A model generated the notes under the pieces. It saw only the letters and a program-made list of their open reading frames with translations. It was not told where the DNA came from and made no database searches. Below are positions 46,295-61,320 of a stretch of 64,000 nucleotides of DNA, piece after piece (the stretch's first letter is position 1; each line of letters begins with the position of its first letter). The position numbers were made by a program, and so were the translations under genes. Source of the stretch: Adiantum capillus-veneris (Eukaryota > Streptophyta > Polypodiopsida > Polypodiales > Pteridaceae); contig CM043957.1 in NCBI GenBank assembly GCA_014529385.2, forward strand, positions 68,692,503 through 68,756,502, read 5' to 3'.

Positions 46295-46895
46295 TGCCCC
46301 CCTCTTGAAAGAATTGTAATCACCCTCGATTACGCCTACAAAACGGATAGAGGCCATAAATTGTCTTAGTAGACACTAACTGTTAGTACCAACGCACTAG
46401 ACACAACACATCTAGCACTTGTACAAATCGATAGCCACATCACGGGACATCACAGAACATCACTTGCCATCACATGACAAATCAGATACAAATCTCAAAC
46501 CATGATTAATCGGCAACGTATTTAGTAATCGCATCTAGATCCAGTCGGGACCTCACGGATGCATGATTAACTAATCCCCGATTAACTAATCCTTATTGCA
46601 ATCATGTCTATAGAGATTTATGAGACCAAAATGATGCAATCATTTAGTCTTTCAATTCCTGCACTAAAACAAGTCAAGTACAAATCAATCATTTTCATTT
46701 TCGGGAATTCCAGTTCATAAAGTCATACAACAGAATATTGTCAACCCATCAGTACCCCTTAAACCCAAAGGGGGATCAGTGACTCTATTCAAAATCAGGG
46801 TAATCCGTTGACAAAGGAGCAGAGTGACTCCCCTCTTGTGCAAACCCACTGCACTAGATTCACCCGTGCTAAAATCGGGGTTCTATCGGAGTAGA
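46295..46895 (-). other. Purine tract and 3' untranslated part of the minus-strand chromovirus
   Basis: Minus-strand purine tract TTTCAAGAGGGGGGCA at 46311-46295, then non-coding sequence up to the end of the chromodomain frame. Confidence 0.6.
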
Positions 46896-49650
46896 CTATG
46901 CTAAACCGAATGCTTCAAGGTAAAGTTCCAAAATCTGAGGAGTATCTACTAGGTCCTCCTCCTCCATCCATTTCGCATCCAATGCAGGATAGTTCTTGAA
47001 CTTAACCAAGAACCGCCTAATCACTTTACCTTTTATCTTTTGATCCTTGTGTGCCAAAATCTGTTCTGGAACGAGTATCTCCTCACTTTCCTCCACTTCG
47101 GGTTGCTCATCTGGCTCTTCATCATCAGGCACATCGCCTTTAAAAAGCTTCAATAGACTCACATAAAATGCATTGTGAATCTTCCAAGTATCGGACAGCT
47201 TCAGTCTAAAGGAGACATTATAATCTTTTCTTTAATTTGGAAAGGGCCATAATACCTCATGATAAGCTTTGGAAAAAGCCGCTCCTTTTCCTTTTTCTTT
47301 TAGGCGTACCTTCTCAAAACGTAAGAGCACCCAATTGTCTTCCTTTAATTTCAAATCGCGACGGTGTCGATCTACTACTTCTTGTGTCGTTCCTGAGATT
47401 TCCCTAAAGCCTTCCGGACCTTGGCAAATCCAGTGTCCAAGTCCTTCATGTACTGGTCGGGTTGAAAAATCTTATCTTTCGTGCTAAGGAAGGCGAAACC
47501 TTCGGAGCACCTTCAATGATCTCAAATGGCGCCTTCCCCATCGAAGAGTGGATCGTGTTATTGTAGGAAAATTCCACCAAGGGTAAAAAAAATTCCCATT
47601 GAGTCTCTTGATCAAAAATATAAGACTTCAATAAATCCAGTACGACTGAATTTGCAATCTCAGATTGCCCATCTGTCTGCAGGTGGAATGATGACAAGAT
47701 GCAACCGTGTGCCAATGTTCTCCCAACTAGCCTTCCAAAACAAACTCGTGAATCGGGGATCTCCGTCGGACATTATTGTCTCAGACATGCCATGTAATCT
47801 GAAAATCTGTGCAATGAACAGTCTCGCTAAATGATCCAGCTTGACTGTTTTCTTCACTGGAATGAAGTGAGCTTGCTTGCTAAATCTGTCGTGACAGTCC
47901 AAATGCCATCATGTCCATTCTGTGTCTTCAGGAGATCAAAAATAAAATCCATAGCAATACTTTCCCAGGGGTGGGTGGGAATGGGTAAAGGTTGTAACAA
48001 TCCCTCGGCTTTATGCCTGTCAAACTTGACCTTTTGGCATACCAAGCAACTGCGTACAAAGTTGTCCACATCCTTCTTGAGTCTCGACCAAAAGAAGTAA
48101 CGCTCCACACCTTTCAAGGTGGTGTCAATGCCGCGGTGACCCGTAAAAGGTGGACAATGGCACTCAATCAAAACCTTTTCCCTCAACAGATGTGTCACGC
48201 ACAACATCGTTTTCTTCATCAAGTAGCATTGTAGCCATGCCGTATGGAATATCCCGCTACTACCTCCCCATTCTGTATTCGAGTGAATACATCCGAAAAA
48301 TCCGGATCTGTGGCGTACTCATCAACCATGTTCTGGAAGCTTCTATGATGAATCGTGGAAATAGCCAAGACTAACGGCTTCCGAGACAAAGCATCTGCCC
48401 ACCAAGTTCTTATGTCTCTAAACATGGACAATCTAGAGCTAAAACTGTGACAAGATGTTAGCCCGCTGCGTTTGCTTTTCTGAAAGCTGCTTCTGTGACA
48501 AGAAGTAGCGTAAACTCTGATGATCAGTGAAGACCGTGAAATTGGCTCCGAGTAGAAAATGTCACCCCTAAGTAAGAGCATGGATCACTGCCAAAAGCTC
48601 TTTCTCATAAATCTGTGTTGTCAATTCTGGCGTTGAAAACAATCGGCTTTCATGGACAATCACATGGCCTTCTTGCATTAAGACCGCTCCCAGACTACGA
48701 CCAACATCACAATATACTTCAAAAGACTTTTGCAAACCCGGCAAAGTCAATACGGGTCCAATTACCAGTAGTCAAATTCTCTTTCAATGTCTAAAAGGGA
48801 GTCACCTTTGTGGATCCCCACGAGAAAGAGACTCCTTTCTGTGTCAAAATGTGTAAAGGGGAAGCTACTTCTGCAAACTTTCGAATGAACCGCCAGTAGT
48901 AAGAACACAAGCCCAAGAAGCTTCTAACTTCATGAACATTCTTCAAATCGGGCCAATCATGTATAGTCTCAATCTTGGCCGGGTCCATCTATACTCCTGC
49001 TCTGCTGAGACGATGTGTCCAAAAAAGTGTATCTCCGACAAGAAAAAATCACTCTTTTTGGCATTGATAACCTGAAAAGACCTATAGCAGATGGTGTCTA
49101 TGTTCTGCTTCATCCGTAAAGAAGACTATAATGTCATCAAGAAAAGTGCCAACAAATGATCTATACTCTCTGAAAATCCTATCCATCATTCGGTTGAAAG
49201 TCATTGGAGCATTGGTAAGGCCAAAAGGCATCACCAAAAATTCATACAAACTGAAGCTCGTCCGAAAGGCTGTCTTGTAGACATCTCCCGCCGCAATTCG
49301 GTTCTGATGATGTCCGCTTTTCAAATCAATCCTGCTGAAACAAGAGGATCCCTGTAGTAGTCGGTCAAGAATATCATCGATCCTTGGAATCGGAAATCTG
49401 TTCTTGATGGTGCTTTTATTGAGAGCTCTATGATCAATGCACATTCTCCAAGATCCGTCTTTCTTTAAAACCAACAACATTGGAGAGCAGTAGGGTGAAG
49501 TACTCGGCTAGATAAGACCCTTTTCCAGAAGGTCTTTCACTTGGTTCATAATCTCTTCATTCTGGGCTCGGCTAACACGGTAAGGTGGCCGGTTCGATGG
49601 TGAACTTCCAGGTATCAGATCAATGGTATGATCCTCAAGTCGAGATGGGG
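46896..49650 (-). pseudogene. Chromovirus pol remnant (RT, RNase H, integrase, chromodomain)
   Basis: Reading the minus strand: DHTIDLIPGSS then an RT start with a stop in GLI*P (about 49510). The RT core [19 protein letters not shown] and MPFGLTNAP has a catalytic block FLDDII (49480-49082). RNase H with CDVGRSLGAVL and YEKELLAVIHAL lies at about 48730-48570. The integrase zinc region, GHRGIDTTLKGVERYFFW with CLVCQ, and the integrase core MDFIFDL lie at 48222-47854. The later core AHGCILSSFHLQTDGQSE is at about 47710, and the chromodomain with EQILAHKDQKIKGK and FLVKFKNYPALDAKWME at 47162-46896. Several frameshifts and stops separate the pieces. It is close in sequence to the + strand element. 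Confidence 0.85.
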
Positions 49651-50202
49651 GCAACACGCCTGCGTTTGAAGTACGCGCTCGAAGCTCCCAAAGTCACTTG
49701 ACTCATCCGAAGTTCCATAGCCAGCATATCTGGCACCTCGAATTCTATTTGGTAGTTACCTCGACCAAGAACCTGTACATTGCTAAGCTTGCCGGCCTCC
49801 AAATCTCAAACCTCTCACGACTGGGGTGGGTGCCAACAATCCTGCAAATGACGGGACGTCATCTAGAGCCAATTGACCTCCATCTCAAGGCTGGATTTCT
49901 CTTCCAGAGATAGAAAAATTCGGATGGATGTCTTCACGGGGGTAGGCAAGGGGGTTGCAACGGAGTCCATCTGTGGGGCGCCGAGGTAGCATGCGAGGTG
50001 AGCCAAAGCTGAGGAGGGTGCACAAGGAAGGACAAGCATGGCAATGAATGAATACAGGCGGTGACTTGGTAGAGCAGCACGCGGCGAGGGGGAGGGGTTT
50101 CATGTGAGCGAGCTGGAGAGAGAAGGGAGAGGAGGGCACAGCAGCAAGTCCTGTGTTCCTTGAAGACTCCTAAGTTTAGCTTCTTGATTCATGACATCAT
50201 TA

Positions 50203-50358
<156 letters not shown>

Positions 50359-50427
50359 TTATATCAATGCACTTCGAAAAGGTCAGAGGACTGCCAAAAA
50401 GACCATAACAAGAACTATGTTTCATCA

Positions 50428-52199
<1,772 letters not shown>

Positions 52200-52299
52200 C
52201 TGGCTGTGATGACTCTCTTACTAGAGATAAAGATGCCACCATGAAACTATTTTTTATAGCTGCTTCCACTTTTGATTGAGCCCTCTTCGGCCAACCTAC
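52200..52299 (-). CDS. NSI: NSI/SNAT exon: VGWP segment
   Basis: Acceptor TTGCAG precedes 52299 and donor GTTAGA follows 52200. Encodes VGWPKRAQSKVEAAIKNSFM and ends in SSQP plus one base. The phase (0 in, 1 out) fits both neighbours. VGWP and the NSFMVA segment correspond to the family's VGWP...NSYMVA. Confidence 0.85.
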
Positions 52300-52544
52300 C
52301 TGCAACATAATAACTGCATCATGTATGGGAAAAGAAAAAATAGCTGGTTATTAAGAAGTCGCATCATCAGGATGGATACTCCCTTGATGGCATGCGATCT
52401 ACTGAAAGGCAGTCTTGGGGGGGCAAACTTCTCCATAAATCATTTTACTCTTGTAGCATAAAACTCTTGTGGTGCTCCCAAAATACCTTGAACCTCTCTT
52501 CAGATCTTCCTCAGATTGTCTGTTTAAACATTCACCCTTCTTAC

Positions 52545-52731
52545 CTTTAGGCAGAGCTGCTCCAATTCTTGTACATTCACTGCTACATTTGATGAAAACG
52601 TAATCTTCTCTCTAGTGCCATCGGGGTGCATTTTCTCAATGATTACAACATCTGCATCATTGAATGGCACATCCTCACTTAGCTCTGCATCCCTTGGTCC
52701 TGTAACTGATGTTGAGGGTTGCTTGATGAAG
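52545..52731 (-). CDS. NSI: NSI/SNAT exon: pre-domain segment
   Basis: Open minus-strand segment ending at AAG|GTAAGA (donor 52544). The product has DVVIIEKMHPDGT and ITFSSN, then VQELEQLCLKV across the junction. It aligns with the family segment leading to the conserved KVGWP. The 5' border is provisional: TTTGTGCAG gives an acceptor at 52732, but the frame is also open further upstream to about 52750. Confidence 0.7.
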
Positions 52732-54605
52732 CTGCACAAATCTTTACAGCAGCATATCTGTTATACTATGCATGCTATTTAAAGTGTCATAACGACTTCC
52801 AAAATTAAATAAACCACTTATGTCTGGATAATAGGGTAGAGAACTAGGTTACGAATAGACAAGGCAGAGGCAATAACATGTTTGATACTTGAACTTGAAA
52901 GAAAGAAGCAAATCATATCTATTCATTCACATGATTTATGAAGTGCATAACAGGGGTTAAGAAGAGTGAAGATAGACCCTCTCATCACATAATAAGACGA
53001 GAAAATAAATGAAGTTCAACTAACTGACCCTGATCTTACAGTGTCCCAAAAGTGTACCACCAGCTTAGAACCTCGTCTGTGCAAACCTAGTCAATAGGAC
53101 AATTCCACCATTTGTTAGTCAACAGCCAAAGAGAGGCCCCACTTTAACATTCACATACATTTTCCTAACAAGAGCGAGTCAATAGTGAAGATATCCCTGA
53201 TTGGTAAGCATCAAAAATGAAATTCAACTTTCAAATGGAGCATGAGGCATAAAAAATAATAGAATATTGCAGAGCTATCTATGCATTACTGTCGTGGACG
53301 ACATACTGGATAATTAAAGCACACAAGCAAGCCAATAACTCATAGCACCTTTTTTATTGAATTTACTTGGTGTAAAGAAACTTTTCATAATAGGCAAGAC
53401 GTTATTCTTTGAAAAGTGACTATGCAACTGAAGAAATCGATGAAGAAAGCACCTACTAAACTTAAAACCAGCAAAAAATTCCCTATGGATAACACCCAAC
53501 TTCAAGACTGAAGACTTTATTATTTATGAAGTAAATACTGTGGTAGATTTTAGAGACAAACTACAAAATTGAACTAAAAGAAATACATCATAACCATGAA
53601 AAAAATCATAGATGGGGGATTTTACAATGGGCATTGGATGCACATGATAGTGTAAATTTTCACATAGTAAGCCACCCAAGACAATCCTACTAGCAAACCA
53701 ACTAAGTGTCAGGTTATGTGGGCACTGGCCTATAGTTTAAGTTTTTGGGTGTGTATCCCAACTTGTCTACATGGAGCCTACTTGGCAGGGAGTGATATGA
53801 CAATCGCGTATCTAGGCCTAGGTATATAACGATGACTTGCACTTGGAGCCTATTTCAGCCCTCACACTTCTAGGGTCGAACCATGATTCTTGAGGCTGAT
53901 TTCAAGGAGGCTTTGGACTCACATGCACTTGTACTACACCCTTTTACTACCTACTCTAACCCTTTTTAAGGTGCAATCATGTACTCACCTTGTTGATTCA
54001 ATAATCAAATTTACATTTGTGTCTATTCTCTTCTGGTACTGCTTTGATAAAGTGTGCAATTAGTAGAGCAACGAATGCCTCTTTGCTCAATCCACCATGG
54101 CCTTCAAGTGATATCAAAGCTTGAAAAAGTTATGGCCTCTTAGTTATCAAGCATACTAGGTTAATCACTCTCCTAACTTATCTCTAATTACCATGACTTG
54201 GGCTTTTTGCAAGAGCTATGAACCACTACCCTTCATTGGATGATTGGGATTGATTAGCAGAGCATTAAGTGTGTGCTAGAGTATTTGGACATTAGTAGTG
54301 TGTGTTGCTTTCATTCAGCAAACCATTTGATTTATCAATTTGATTCCCCAATGACCAATTGGTTGAAGGATAATTTGGATTTCTCAATGTGGTCACCATT
54401 AGATTAGCTTGCATTAGCCATTTGTGTGAATTTTGATCACATTTCCCCTTCATTTGGTATTATCAATTCCAAAAATCCCAAATTGTTGCATTGATTATTT
54501 GTGTGAGTAGCACTCCTCAAGAGCTTCAAGGAGAGCCCCTAATCACCCCATTCGGATCCCATTGGGTTTGCTAATCAAGCTCCCTAATTCTCAATATTAT
54601 TAGAT
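52732..54605. other. Upstream intron or flank, no gene seen
   Basis: Contains a segment near 53630-53690 related to the MITE-like insertion at 28021-28265, and a weak primer-site-like TGATATCAAAGC at about 54110. The first exon(s) of the acetyltransferase gene were not recognised here. Confidence 0.4.
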
Positions 54606-54606
54606 G

Positions 54607-54662
<56 letters not shown>
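54606..54662. repeat. (GT)n microsatellite
   Basis: About 27 GT units with one GC interruption. 54663-55165 that follows is without recognisable features. Confidence 0.9.
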
Positions 54663-54664
<2 letters not shown>

Positions 54665-55165
54665 CCCCTGCTTAGTCAAGGTCAAAAAGCTTCATTTTGG
54701 GGTTCCTCTCACAAGCGGCCAGAAGAGGCGTCTTGGTTAGGCAAACACTCTATTCTTAGTGTGGAGGAAGGTTCAAACACCCTCACACACTTTTTTAAGA
54801 GCATGGAAGTATGGCCTCATTGGGGGCTCGTGTGCGGATCTAAAGCCCTGTGAGTTCTAGCTATATCTGTGGGTTTGGTCCAGCAGCTTGTGTTCCCATC
54901 GAAAAAGTTTTCTTCTCCCAACTCGACACCAAATCCTATCCAAATGGCCCTTAAAAACAAAATTCAGGTCCTTAAATTGCTATTCCCACGGTTGAGCCCT
55001 AAACCTGAGAACCAGTGCCTCTTATTCATAGAGGCCCATCTCACCACCAGTTTTGGAGCTGTCCCTACCAAGGGCATTGTCCCACCATTTTCCAAAGTGC
55101 ATCCAGCAAGGGGATTGTTCCCACAATGAGTAGAGGATTTCAAGTACAATACATCATTCACACAC

Positions 55166-55706
<541 letters not shown>

Positions 55707-56547
55707 GCGCTAGGTTTCTTTTAAAGAGACTAGCAAATTTGCCCGGCTGACTTTTCCAACGTCACTTATTAATAATACGTGAAAAATGGCTAAAATAGGA
55801 AAAATGGGTTCTATGCACTGTAAAATGCTCATGATGGCTACTGACTGTAATTTTGATGATCATGTTGTGTGCAACCAAAGGATATGCAACTACTCTAAGT
55901 GCCTCGACATGCACGGCTTGCGCACAAGCTCACAAAGGTGCCAGAACACTTCATAAGCTGATCTGAACCCTAGACCTAAAGTAGCTTGTCCACATGCACA
56001 TAGGGTTAGATGTGCACGTGACACAAAGTGAGTATTGGTACCGAACTGTATGGCGTTGAGGGAGATCGCCAACAACATCTGGAATCTTAGGAAGGACTCT
56101 TCGCCGGCCCACTCTGATGCGTGGGTCGTGCGATACGTGAACTTCATGAAGGTCTGCAATGCTCGCTTCAATGGGCCGCGCCGAAAGCGACACAAAGTGA
56201 TCTGTGGCTGCTTCAATGCTCCAACTTCGGCTATGGACGTAGGTCCACCTTCTTCAGGAATCTCCGAGGAACAAAATTCATGAAACCATTTCTAACACAA
56301 AATCATGAACATACCCATTCCATGTAGAGTGACTGGAAAAATACTAGTCTTCCTAAAAGACTGTACATGCAATATAGATCAACAAAGTGACGAAGGCTGG
56401 AGCGCCAAGCCGTTCACCAAACACACCCAAAAAATGGGATCGAAACTTGACTTTCTGATCTAAATCTATCAATTGTGGCAAATCACACAGAAATACCGAT
56501 GCTTAATAGTCAATCTTTCTTGTGCTCTTTACGAGATTGTGTCATGC

Positions 56548-57931
56548 TGTCACCAGCGTGTGACTACTATCTATCCTTTTTGTTGATTTCTTTCCTATTA
56601 TTTATTTATTTCCACTTTTTGGAAAACGCCCCTCGGGAAATCTAACTGCCCTGCATTGCATAGCTAGTGTGGAACTATTCAGAGGGAGTCTAGGCCTGAG
56701 GGCAAGAGAGCACTAAGGTTGGACAAGGACTATGGTTAGCCAAGTGGGGTCATTGACTAGCTAAACTGGAATCCTTTGTTACAGAGGCTACATTTCAGTT
56801 CTGGGTGTGGCTGCAGTGTACAAAGAGGGTCGGATGACCTAGAAAGATACAATGGCAGCATCTCCTAAAATTTAGGGAACTGTTATTTTGGGACTTGAAA
56901 ATGTCTTCGCGTCATTACGTGCAGTTTGACATGGGGATCGTTTTGTTACTCTGTGCCAAGTCAACATAGGCTGCAGGTGAGATATTTTTAGATCCGAGGA
57001 TCTAAAGCTGGAAAATGCACAAATAAGTGACACTTGGCACTCTGAGGCCAGTTTATTACTTATAGAGAAGACAAAAACGTGATTTTCAGCTGTGAGCTCA
57101 TTTTCAAGTTTCCTGTCACAGGTTAAGAGCTATGGAGTGCTTCCTTTCCCTCCTATGTACAGTGCGGTGCTAGGAGTGATGCCCTGCACGCTACGCACTG
57201 CCCTCTCTCTCCCCTATGGCAGTATGTTATGCCCCACTAGTGGGCTTTTCAATTGACTAATGTACAGTTGTGTGGGTTCATGCGCGATTGCCGAGGCAAG
57301 AGCCTCTTGCACAGGTACTGGATTAGCTAGCGGCTAATCCCCCGCCGGTACAGGTGAATTCGGAGAGGTTTCACGCCAGAAATCTCGTTCGATTCAAAGG
57401 GCAAGTAGCCCTACACGTGCGGGAGCTCGAGGACTTGCTACAGATGCAACCGGCACGCGAAACAGAGCCCGAAACAGTAAATTACAGCCTGCTGTGTATT
57501 TTTGCAGGTTTAGGTTTTTGGCCCTAAACGGACCTAAAACCCCAAGAGGTTCGGGGACGCGAGGGGACCGCTGTACAGGTGATCTGACGCATTTTCGGGG
57601 CTGAAAACAGAGAATTCAGCGTGCTGCAGATTCTCGCCAAGACTTGCAAAGTGCCCGTATGCGTCGGGAAAGTCATTCAATGCGTGGGAATACTGACCGT
57701 GAAGGGTTCTAGTACAGTTATGCTGCCGAAATCGGGCCAAAACAATTGAAATTCAGCCAAGGTTGTCCGGGGCAGCTTGTAAGGAACCACAGCGTTTATT
57801 CCCTCTTTTAAACAATAAAGAAATATCGAAAGGGGCGCCTAAGTTAGGGGCCAGTCTGGTGTCGGTCTTCTCATACAGGTGCAACCTAGCAGCCTGTATC
57901 CCTTTCCCCTTTGTTGTGTCTTGAAAGTACA
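56548..57931 (+). repeat. 5' LTR of the + strand chromovirus (right end provisional)
   Basis: Starts TGTCACCAGCG and matches the 3' LTR at 63760 up to the window end. The right boundary at ...AAGTACA (57931) is inferred from the distance between AAATATCGAAAGGG and the LTR end in the minus-strand element. No standard tRNA-iMet primer site follows. Confidence 0.55.
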
Positions 57932-58128
57932 GGTAAAGTGGGCGACAAATTAAATGGGTGAAAGCAAATAAGGTTTAAGTCTAAAGTCTACCGCCCTTTT
58001 GGATTGAACAGGCCGGTTTCATGGTTCCATCGACGGGATTAAATCACTTTTTCCCATAGAAGTGAGCCTTGGTCAGTTTGGGCTTGAAGACACAGGGGAT
58101 CATAGACCAGACACAAGGAATTGCAATT

Positions 58129-60441
58129 ATGGCTGATAGACAAGATGATGTGACTGAAGAGGTTTCCTCTTCACACAGTCAACAGACACATGAAGTGGGT
58201 GAGTCTTCAAGACCACCACAGACGGATGATGATATATTCAGGACCCAGTTGGCTACTGCTGTGGCTATGTTCACACAAGTAATGCAGAACCCGAGGTTTT
58301 TAGCCTTTATGCAACCTCCTCTTCCGTCTCAGCAAGTTGGGTCACTGGATCATATTCAAAAGCCTGTTAAGGCTCAAGCACAGGTGATTCATACTGCAGA
58401 GTCAATGGAAACACCTATGCACTTAACGGAGAATATGCGGTCTCCACAACCTGTGCCTAAGGTGCAAGAACACGTGGCTGAGATGCTAGTCTTTCAAGCT
58501 GTACCAATTCAGCCAACCACTTTTCAGCAACCTATAGCTGCTTCTAATGGACAGGGAGGCAATCTACAAGCTATGCAACAAGTCTTCCCACCACCTTCAG
58601 TACACCCTGGCTATTTTGGAGGTGGATCGGTATTCCAGAGCATGGCTGGTCATGCACCTGGAAATCAGTTTTACACGCCACGAACAGTGTTTGGGGGTGC
58701 TCAAACGATGATGCCTAGCCCCATGTATGGTGTCACGGGCATGCTACCAGGGTTTCATAGCACTCAGGGCCAATTTGGGATGCCACAGGCAAATTTTGGT
58801 ATGGCTGGAATTACAAATCAGCAGCCAAATATGGCATTTCCAGGTCAACTTAATTGCGGTCAGGTAACACAGATGAACCCTAACAGTGTTCCCATGTTTC
58901 AGTCACTTCCCTATGACAACTTAACGCCGTTGGAGAGGCCAACACCGTACAAAGAAGGTGGCAAAGGTGTGACTTTCACGACCTTTACAGGGTTTGATGA
59001 CAGGAAGAAGGCTCTCTCATTCCTCCAGTAGTTTGACAAGGCCTATGCAGGGGGAAACTTTACAGAGGCTTCACAGGTCTGCAAGGCAGCCACTTTCTTG
59101 ACAGGGAATGAGAGACAATGGTGGACAACTTTATTGCTTCAAGGGCAAGCTCCGTCCACATGGATTTACTTCAAGCAGATTTTTGTAGCAGCATGGTTAT
59201 CTGATGACTTTGAAGCAGATGTCATGACAGAATGGCACCAGCTTAATGCTGCCACTTGCAAGAATCTCGATGACTACAATCGGAAGTTTTGGAAAGTTCT
59301 ACTTCCAGTAACTTCCTATAGGTTTGTGCCATTGACAGAACAGATTGAAAAATACTGTTGTGGCCTACCCAAAGGATTGAGAAAATATTGCACGAAGACC
59401 AAAGTCACTACTTTGACGCAGCTCATCGAGGTAGCAAACACTCGCAATGGTTTGCTCAAGGGAGAAGATTGTGAATTCAATACTGGCGTCAAGGAAGGAT
59501 CAGCCAAGAAAAATTCAGCGAAGAAGTATGTTCCCAAGGATGCTCCGAAAGTGACTCAGGAGCCGGCCAACGCAGGGAAAAACAAAGCTACGGGTGAATC
59601 AGAAAAGGGACCAGCGAAGAAATGGAAAAGACGTTTTCCTCGCAAGTCGGAAGAGCAAAAGAAGGTCCTGAGGTCAGAGAACAAATGCTTCATTTGTGAG
59701 CAGCCTGGCCACATTGCTTACAATTGTCCTACAAAGAAAAGGCCAGCTGATTCTAAAGACAAGGAGGACAAGAAAGGAAAGAAGCCCATGGCTGGTCTAG
59801 TGCCAGATATGGTGGACGACAAGCCAAATTCAAATGCAAGTGAGCTTTGCAGAGCATGGGGAAAGGTCAGGGATCAAACAGTGCTTATCTTCTTTGATCC
59901 AGGTACCAAAGCCAATTTCATTTCCCCAGAATTGGCTTCAAAGTTGGGAATCAGACCTGAAGAGATGGGGTATACAACAGAGGCAGGTTTGGCATGTCCT
60001 GGCCATACAGAGGCTGTGACACCCATCGTCGGAAAGTTGCGCCTACATATCCAGTCCTATGTAGATGCTGAAGAATTTTACATCATGCCACTGGACGGAT
60101 GTGATGTGTTGCTAGGTATTCCTTGGTTGTTTCGTGTACAAGGAATCATGGATGCCTACAACAAAAAGATCACTGTACAGAGCAGGGGAAAGACTCACAT
60201 TCTGGATGTAAAGCTTAAAGGGGAGTCTATTCCCACTGTATCAGCTTCTGCTATTACTTCTGTAATGAAAAAGCATCTTTCTACGTACTTGGTTTTTGCA
60301 CGTGAAGTGTCAGATTGTGATGAATCAAATTTATTTGTGCTAGATAAAGAAAGGTCAATGTTTTTACAACAGTATAGTGACTGTTTTTCCAATTCATTAC
60401 CGTCTCAATTACCGCCAGAAGACCCGAGGACCATGCGATAG
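58129..60441 (+). pseudogene. Chromovirus gag-protease, one in-frame stop
   Basis: ATG 58129 (MADRQDDVT) is preferred over the upstream TTG. A Gln/Pro/Met-rich N-terminal half precedes the gag capsid domain (NFTEASQV, RQWWTTL; 59040-59300). TAG at 59029-59031 is one step from CAG and is the only interruption. A CCHC knuckle CFICEQPGHIAYNC lies at 59686-59727 within a Lys-rich segment. The retropepsin-like protease has FFDPGTKANFI (Asp codon 59896-59898; Pro where Ser/Thr is expected, so activity is doubtful) and DVLLGIPWL. The frame ends at 60441 because of a frameshift near 60425, before DHAIDLVPG. Confidence 0.85.
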
Positions 60442-61320
60442 ATTTGGTACCAGGCAGTACCCCACCAAATAAGCCTCCGTACAGGGTTAGTGCGGCTCAG
60501 CAGAACGAGATAATGAGCCAAGTACAGGAGCTGTTAGACAAGGGGCTGATTCAGCCCAGTTCATCTCCATTCTGTTCTACAGTGTTGTTGGTGCAGAAAA
60601 AGGATGGCTCATGGCGTATGTGCATCGACTACCGTGCACTGAACAAGAATACCATCAAGAATAGGTTCCCTATACCTAGAATTGATGATATTCTGGACAA
60701 ATTAGAAGGAGCAGCTATGTTTAGCAGGATAGATCTAAAGAGTAGGTACCATCAGATCCGCATTAGATCAGAGGATGTACACAAGATTGCTTTTAGAACA
60801 ACGTTTGGCCTTTACGAATTTTTAGTGATGCCCTTTGGTCTCACAAATGCTCCTGCTACGTTCAATAGGATGATGGACAAAATTTTCCGTCCACACCAAC
60901 AGTTTGTTGGTACATTCTTTGATGACATGATAGTCTACTCAAAGAATGAAGAGGAGCATAGGCATCATTTGGCCATTGTATTCAAAGAGTTACGCAGTCA
61001 TAGGTTGCTCGTCAATGCAAAGAAAAGTGAATTTTTTCTAGAAGAGATTCACTTTCTGGGACACATTGTCTCAAAGGATGGTGTCAGAATGGATCCTGCA
61101 AAAGTTGAAGCGATCAAGTCATGGCCAAATTTGAAGACGGTGCACGATGTCCGAAGCTTCTTGGGACTATGCTCATATTACAGAAGGTTTATCCGAAATT
61201 TCACTAAGATTGCTTCACCTTTACATGCTCTTCAAAAGAAGGCAGTCACCTTTAAATGGACACAGAAAGAGATTTCAGCTTTTAATCTCTTAAAGGAAAA
61301 GATCTTCAAATCCAGTCATT
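60430..61320 (+). pseudogene. Chromovirus reverse transcriptase (separate frame)
   Basis: Starts with DHAIDLVPGSTPPNKPPYR in a different frame from gag-protease; the first ATG is 60444. RT blocks in order: [40 protein letters not shown] (Arg where Gly is usual, one base change), [17 protein letters not shown], and the catalytic FFDDMIVYS (GATGAC at 60921). Then come LGHIVS and FLGLCSYYRRFIRNF of the RT connection. A frameshift at about 61305-61312 moves the rest to another frame. Confidence 0.88.

Larger units (their letters stand above)
45771..49700 (-). mobile_element. Ty3/gypsy chromovirus, minus strand, 5'-truncated
   Basis: The 3' LTR lies at 45771-46294, preceded on the minus strand by a purine tract (AAGAGGGGGGCA). 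Coding remnants run in the order RT, RNase H, integrase, chromodomain from about 49650 to 46896. Gag and protease are missing; homology to the + strand element fades between about 49680 and 49900. It lies in the same orientation as the host gene within its intron. Confidence 0.8.

Noticed and set aside
53708-54125. LTR ending before TGATATCAAAGC at about 54110
   Set aside because: The primer-site match is weak, no second LTR or purine tract pairs with TGTCAGG, and no element genes follow.
55890-56283. Overlapping frames on both strands in a GC-richer patch, considered as a first exon of the acetyltransferase gene or another gene
   Set aside because: The translations show neither a transit-peptide-like N-terminus in the right phase nor any recognised domain.
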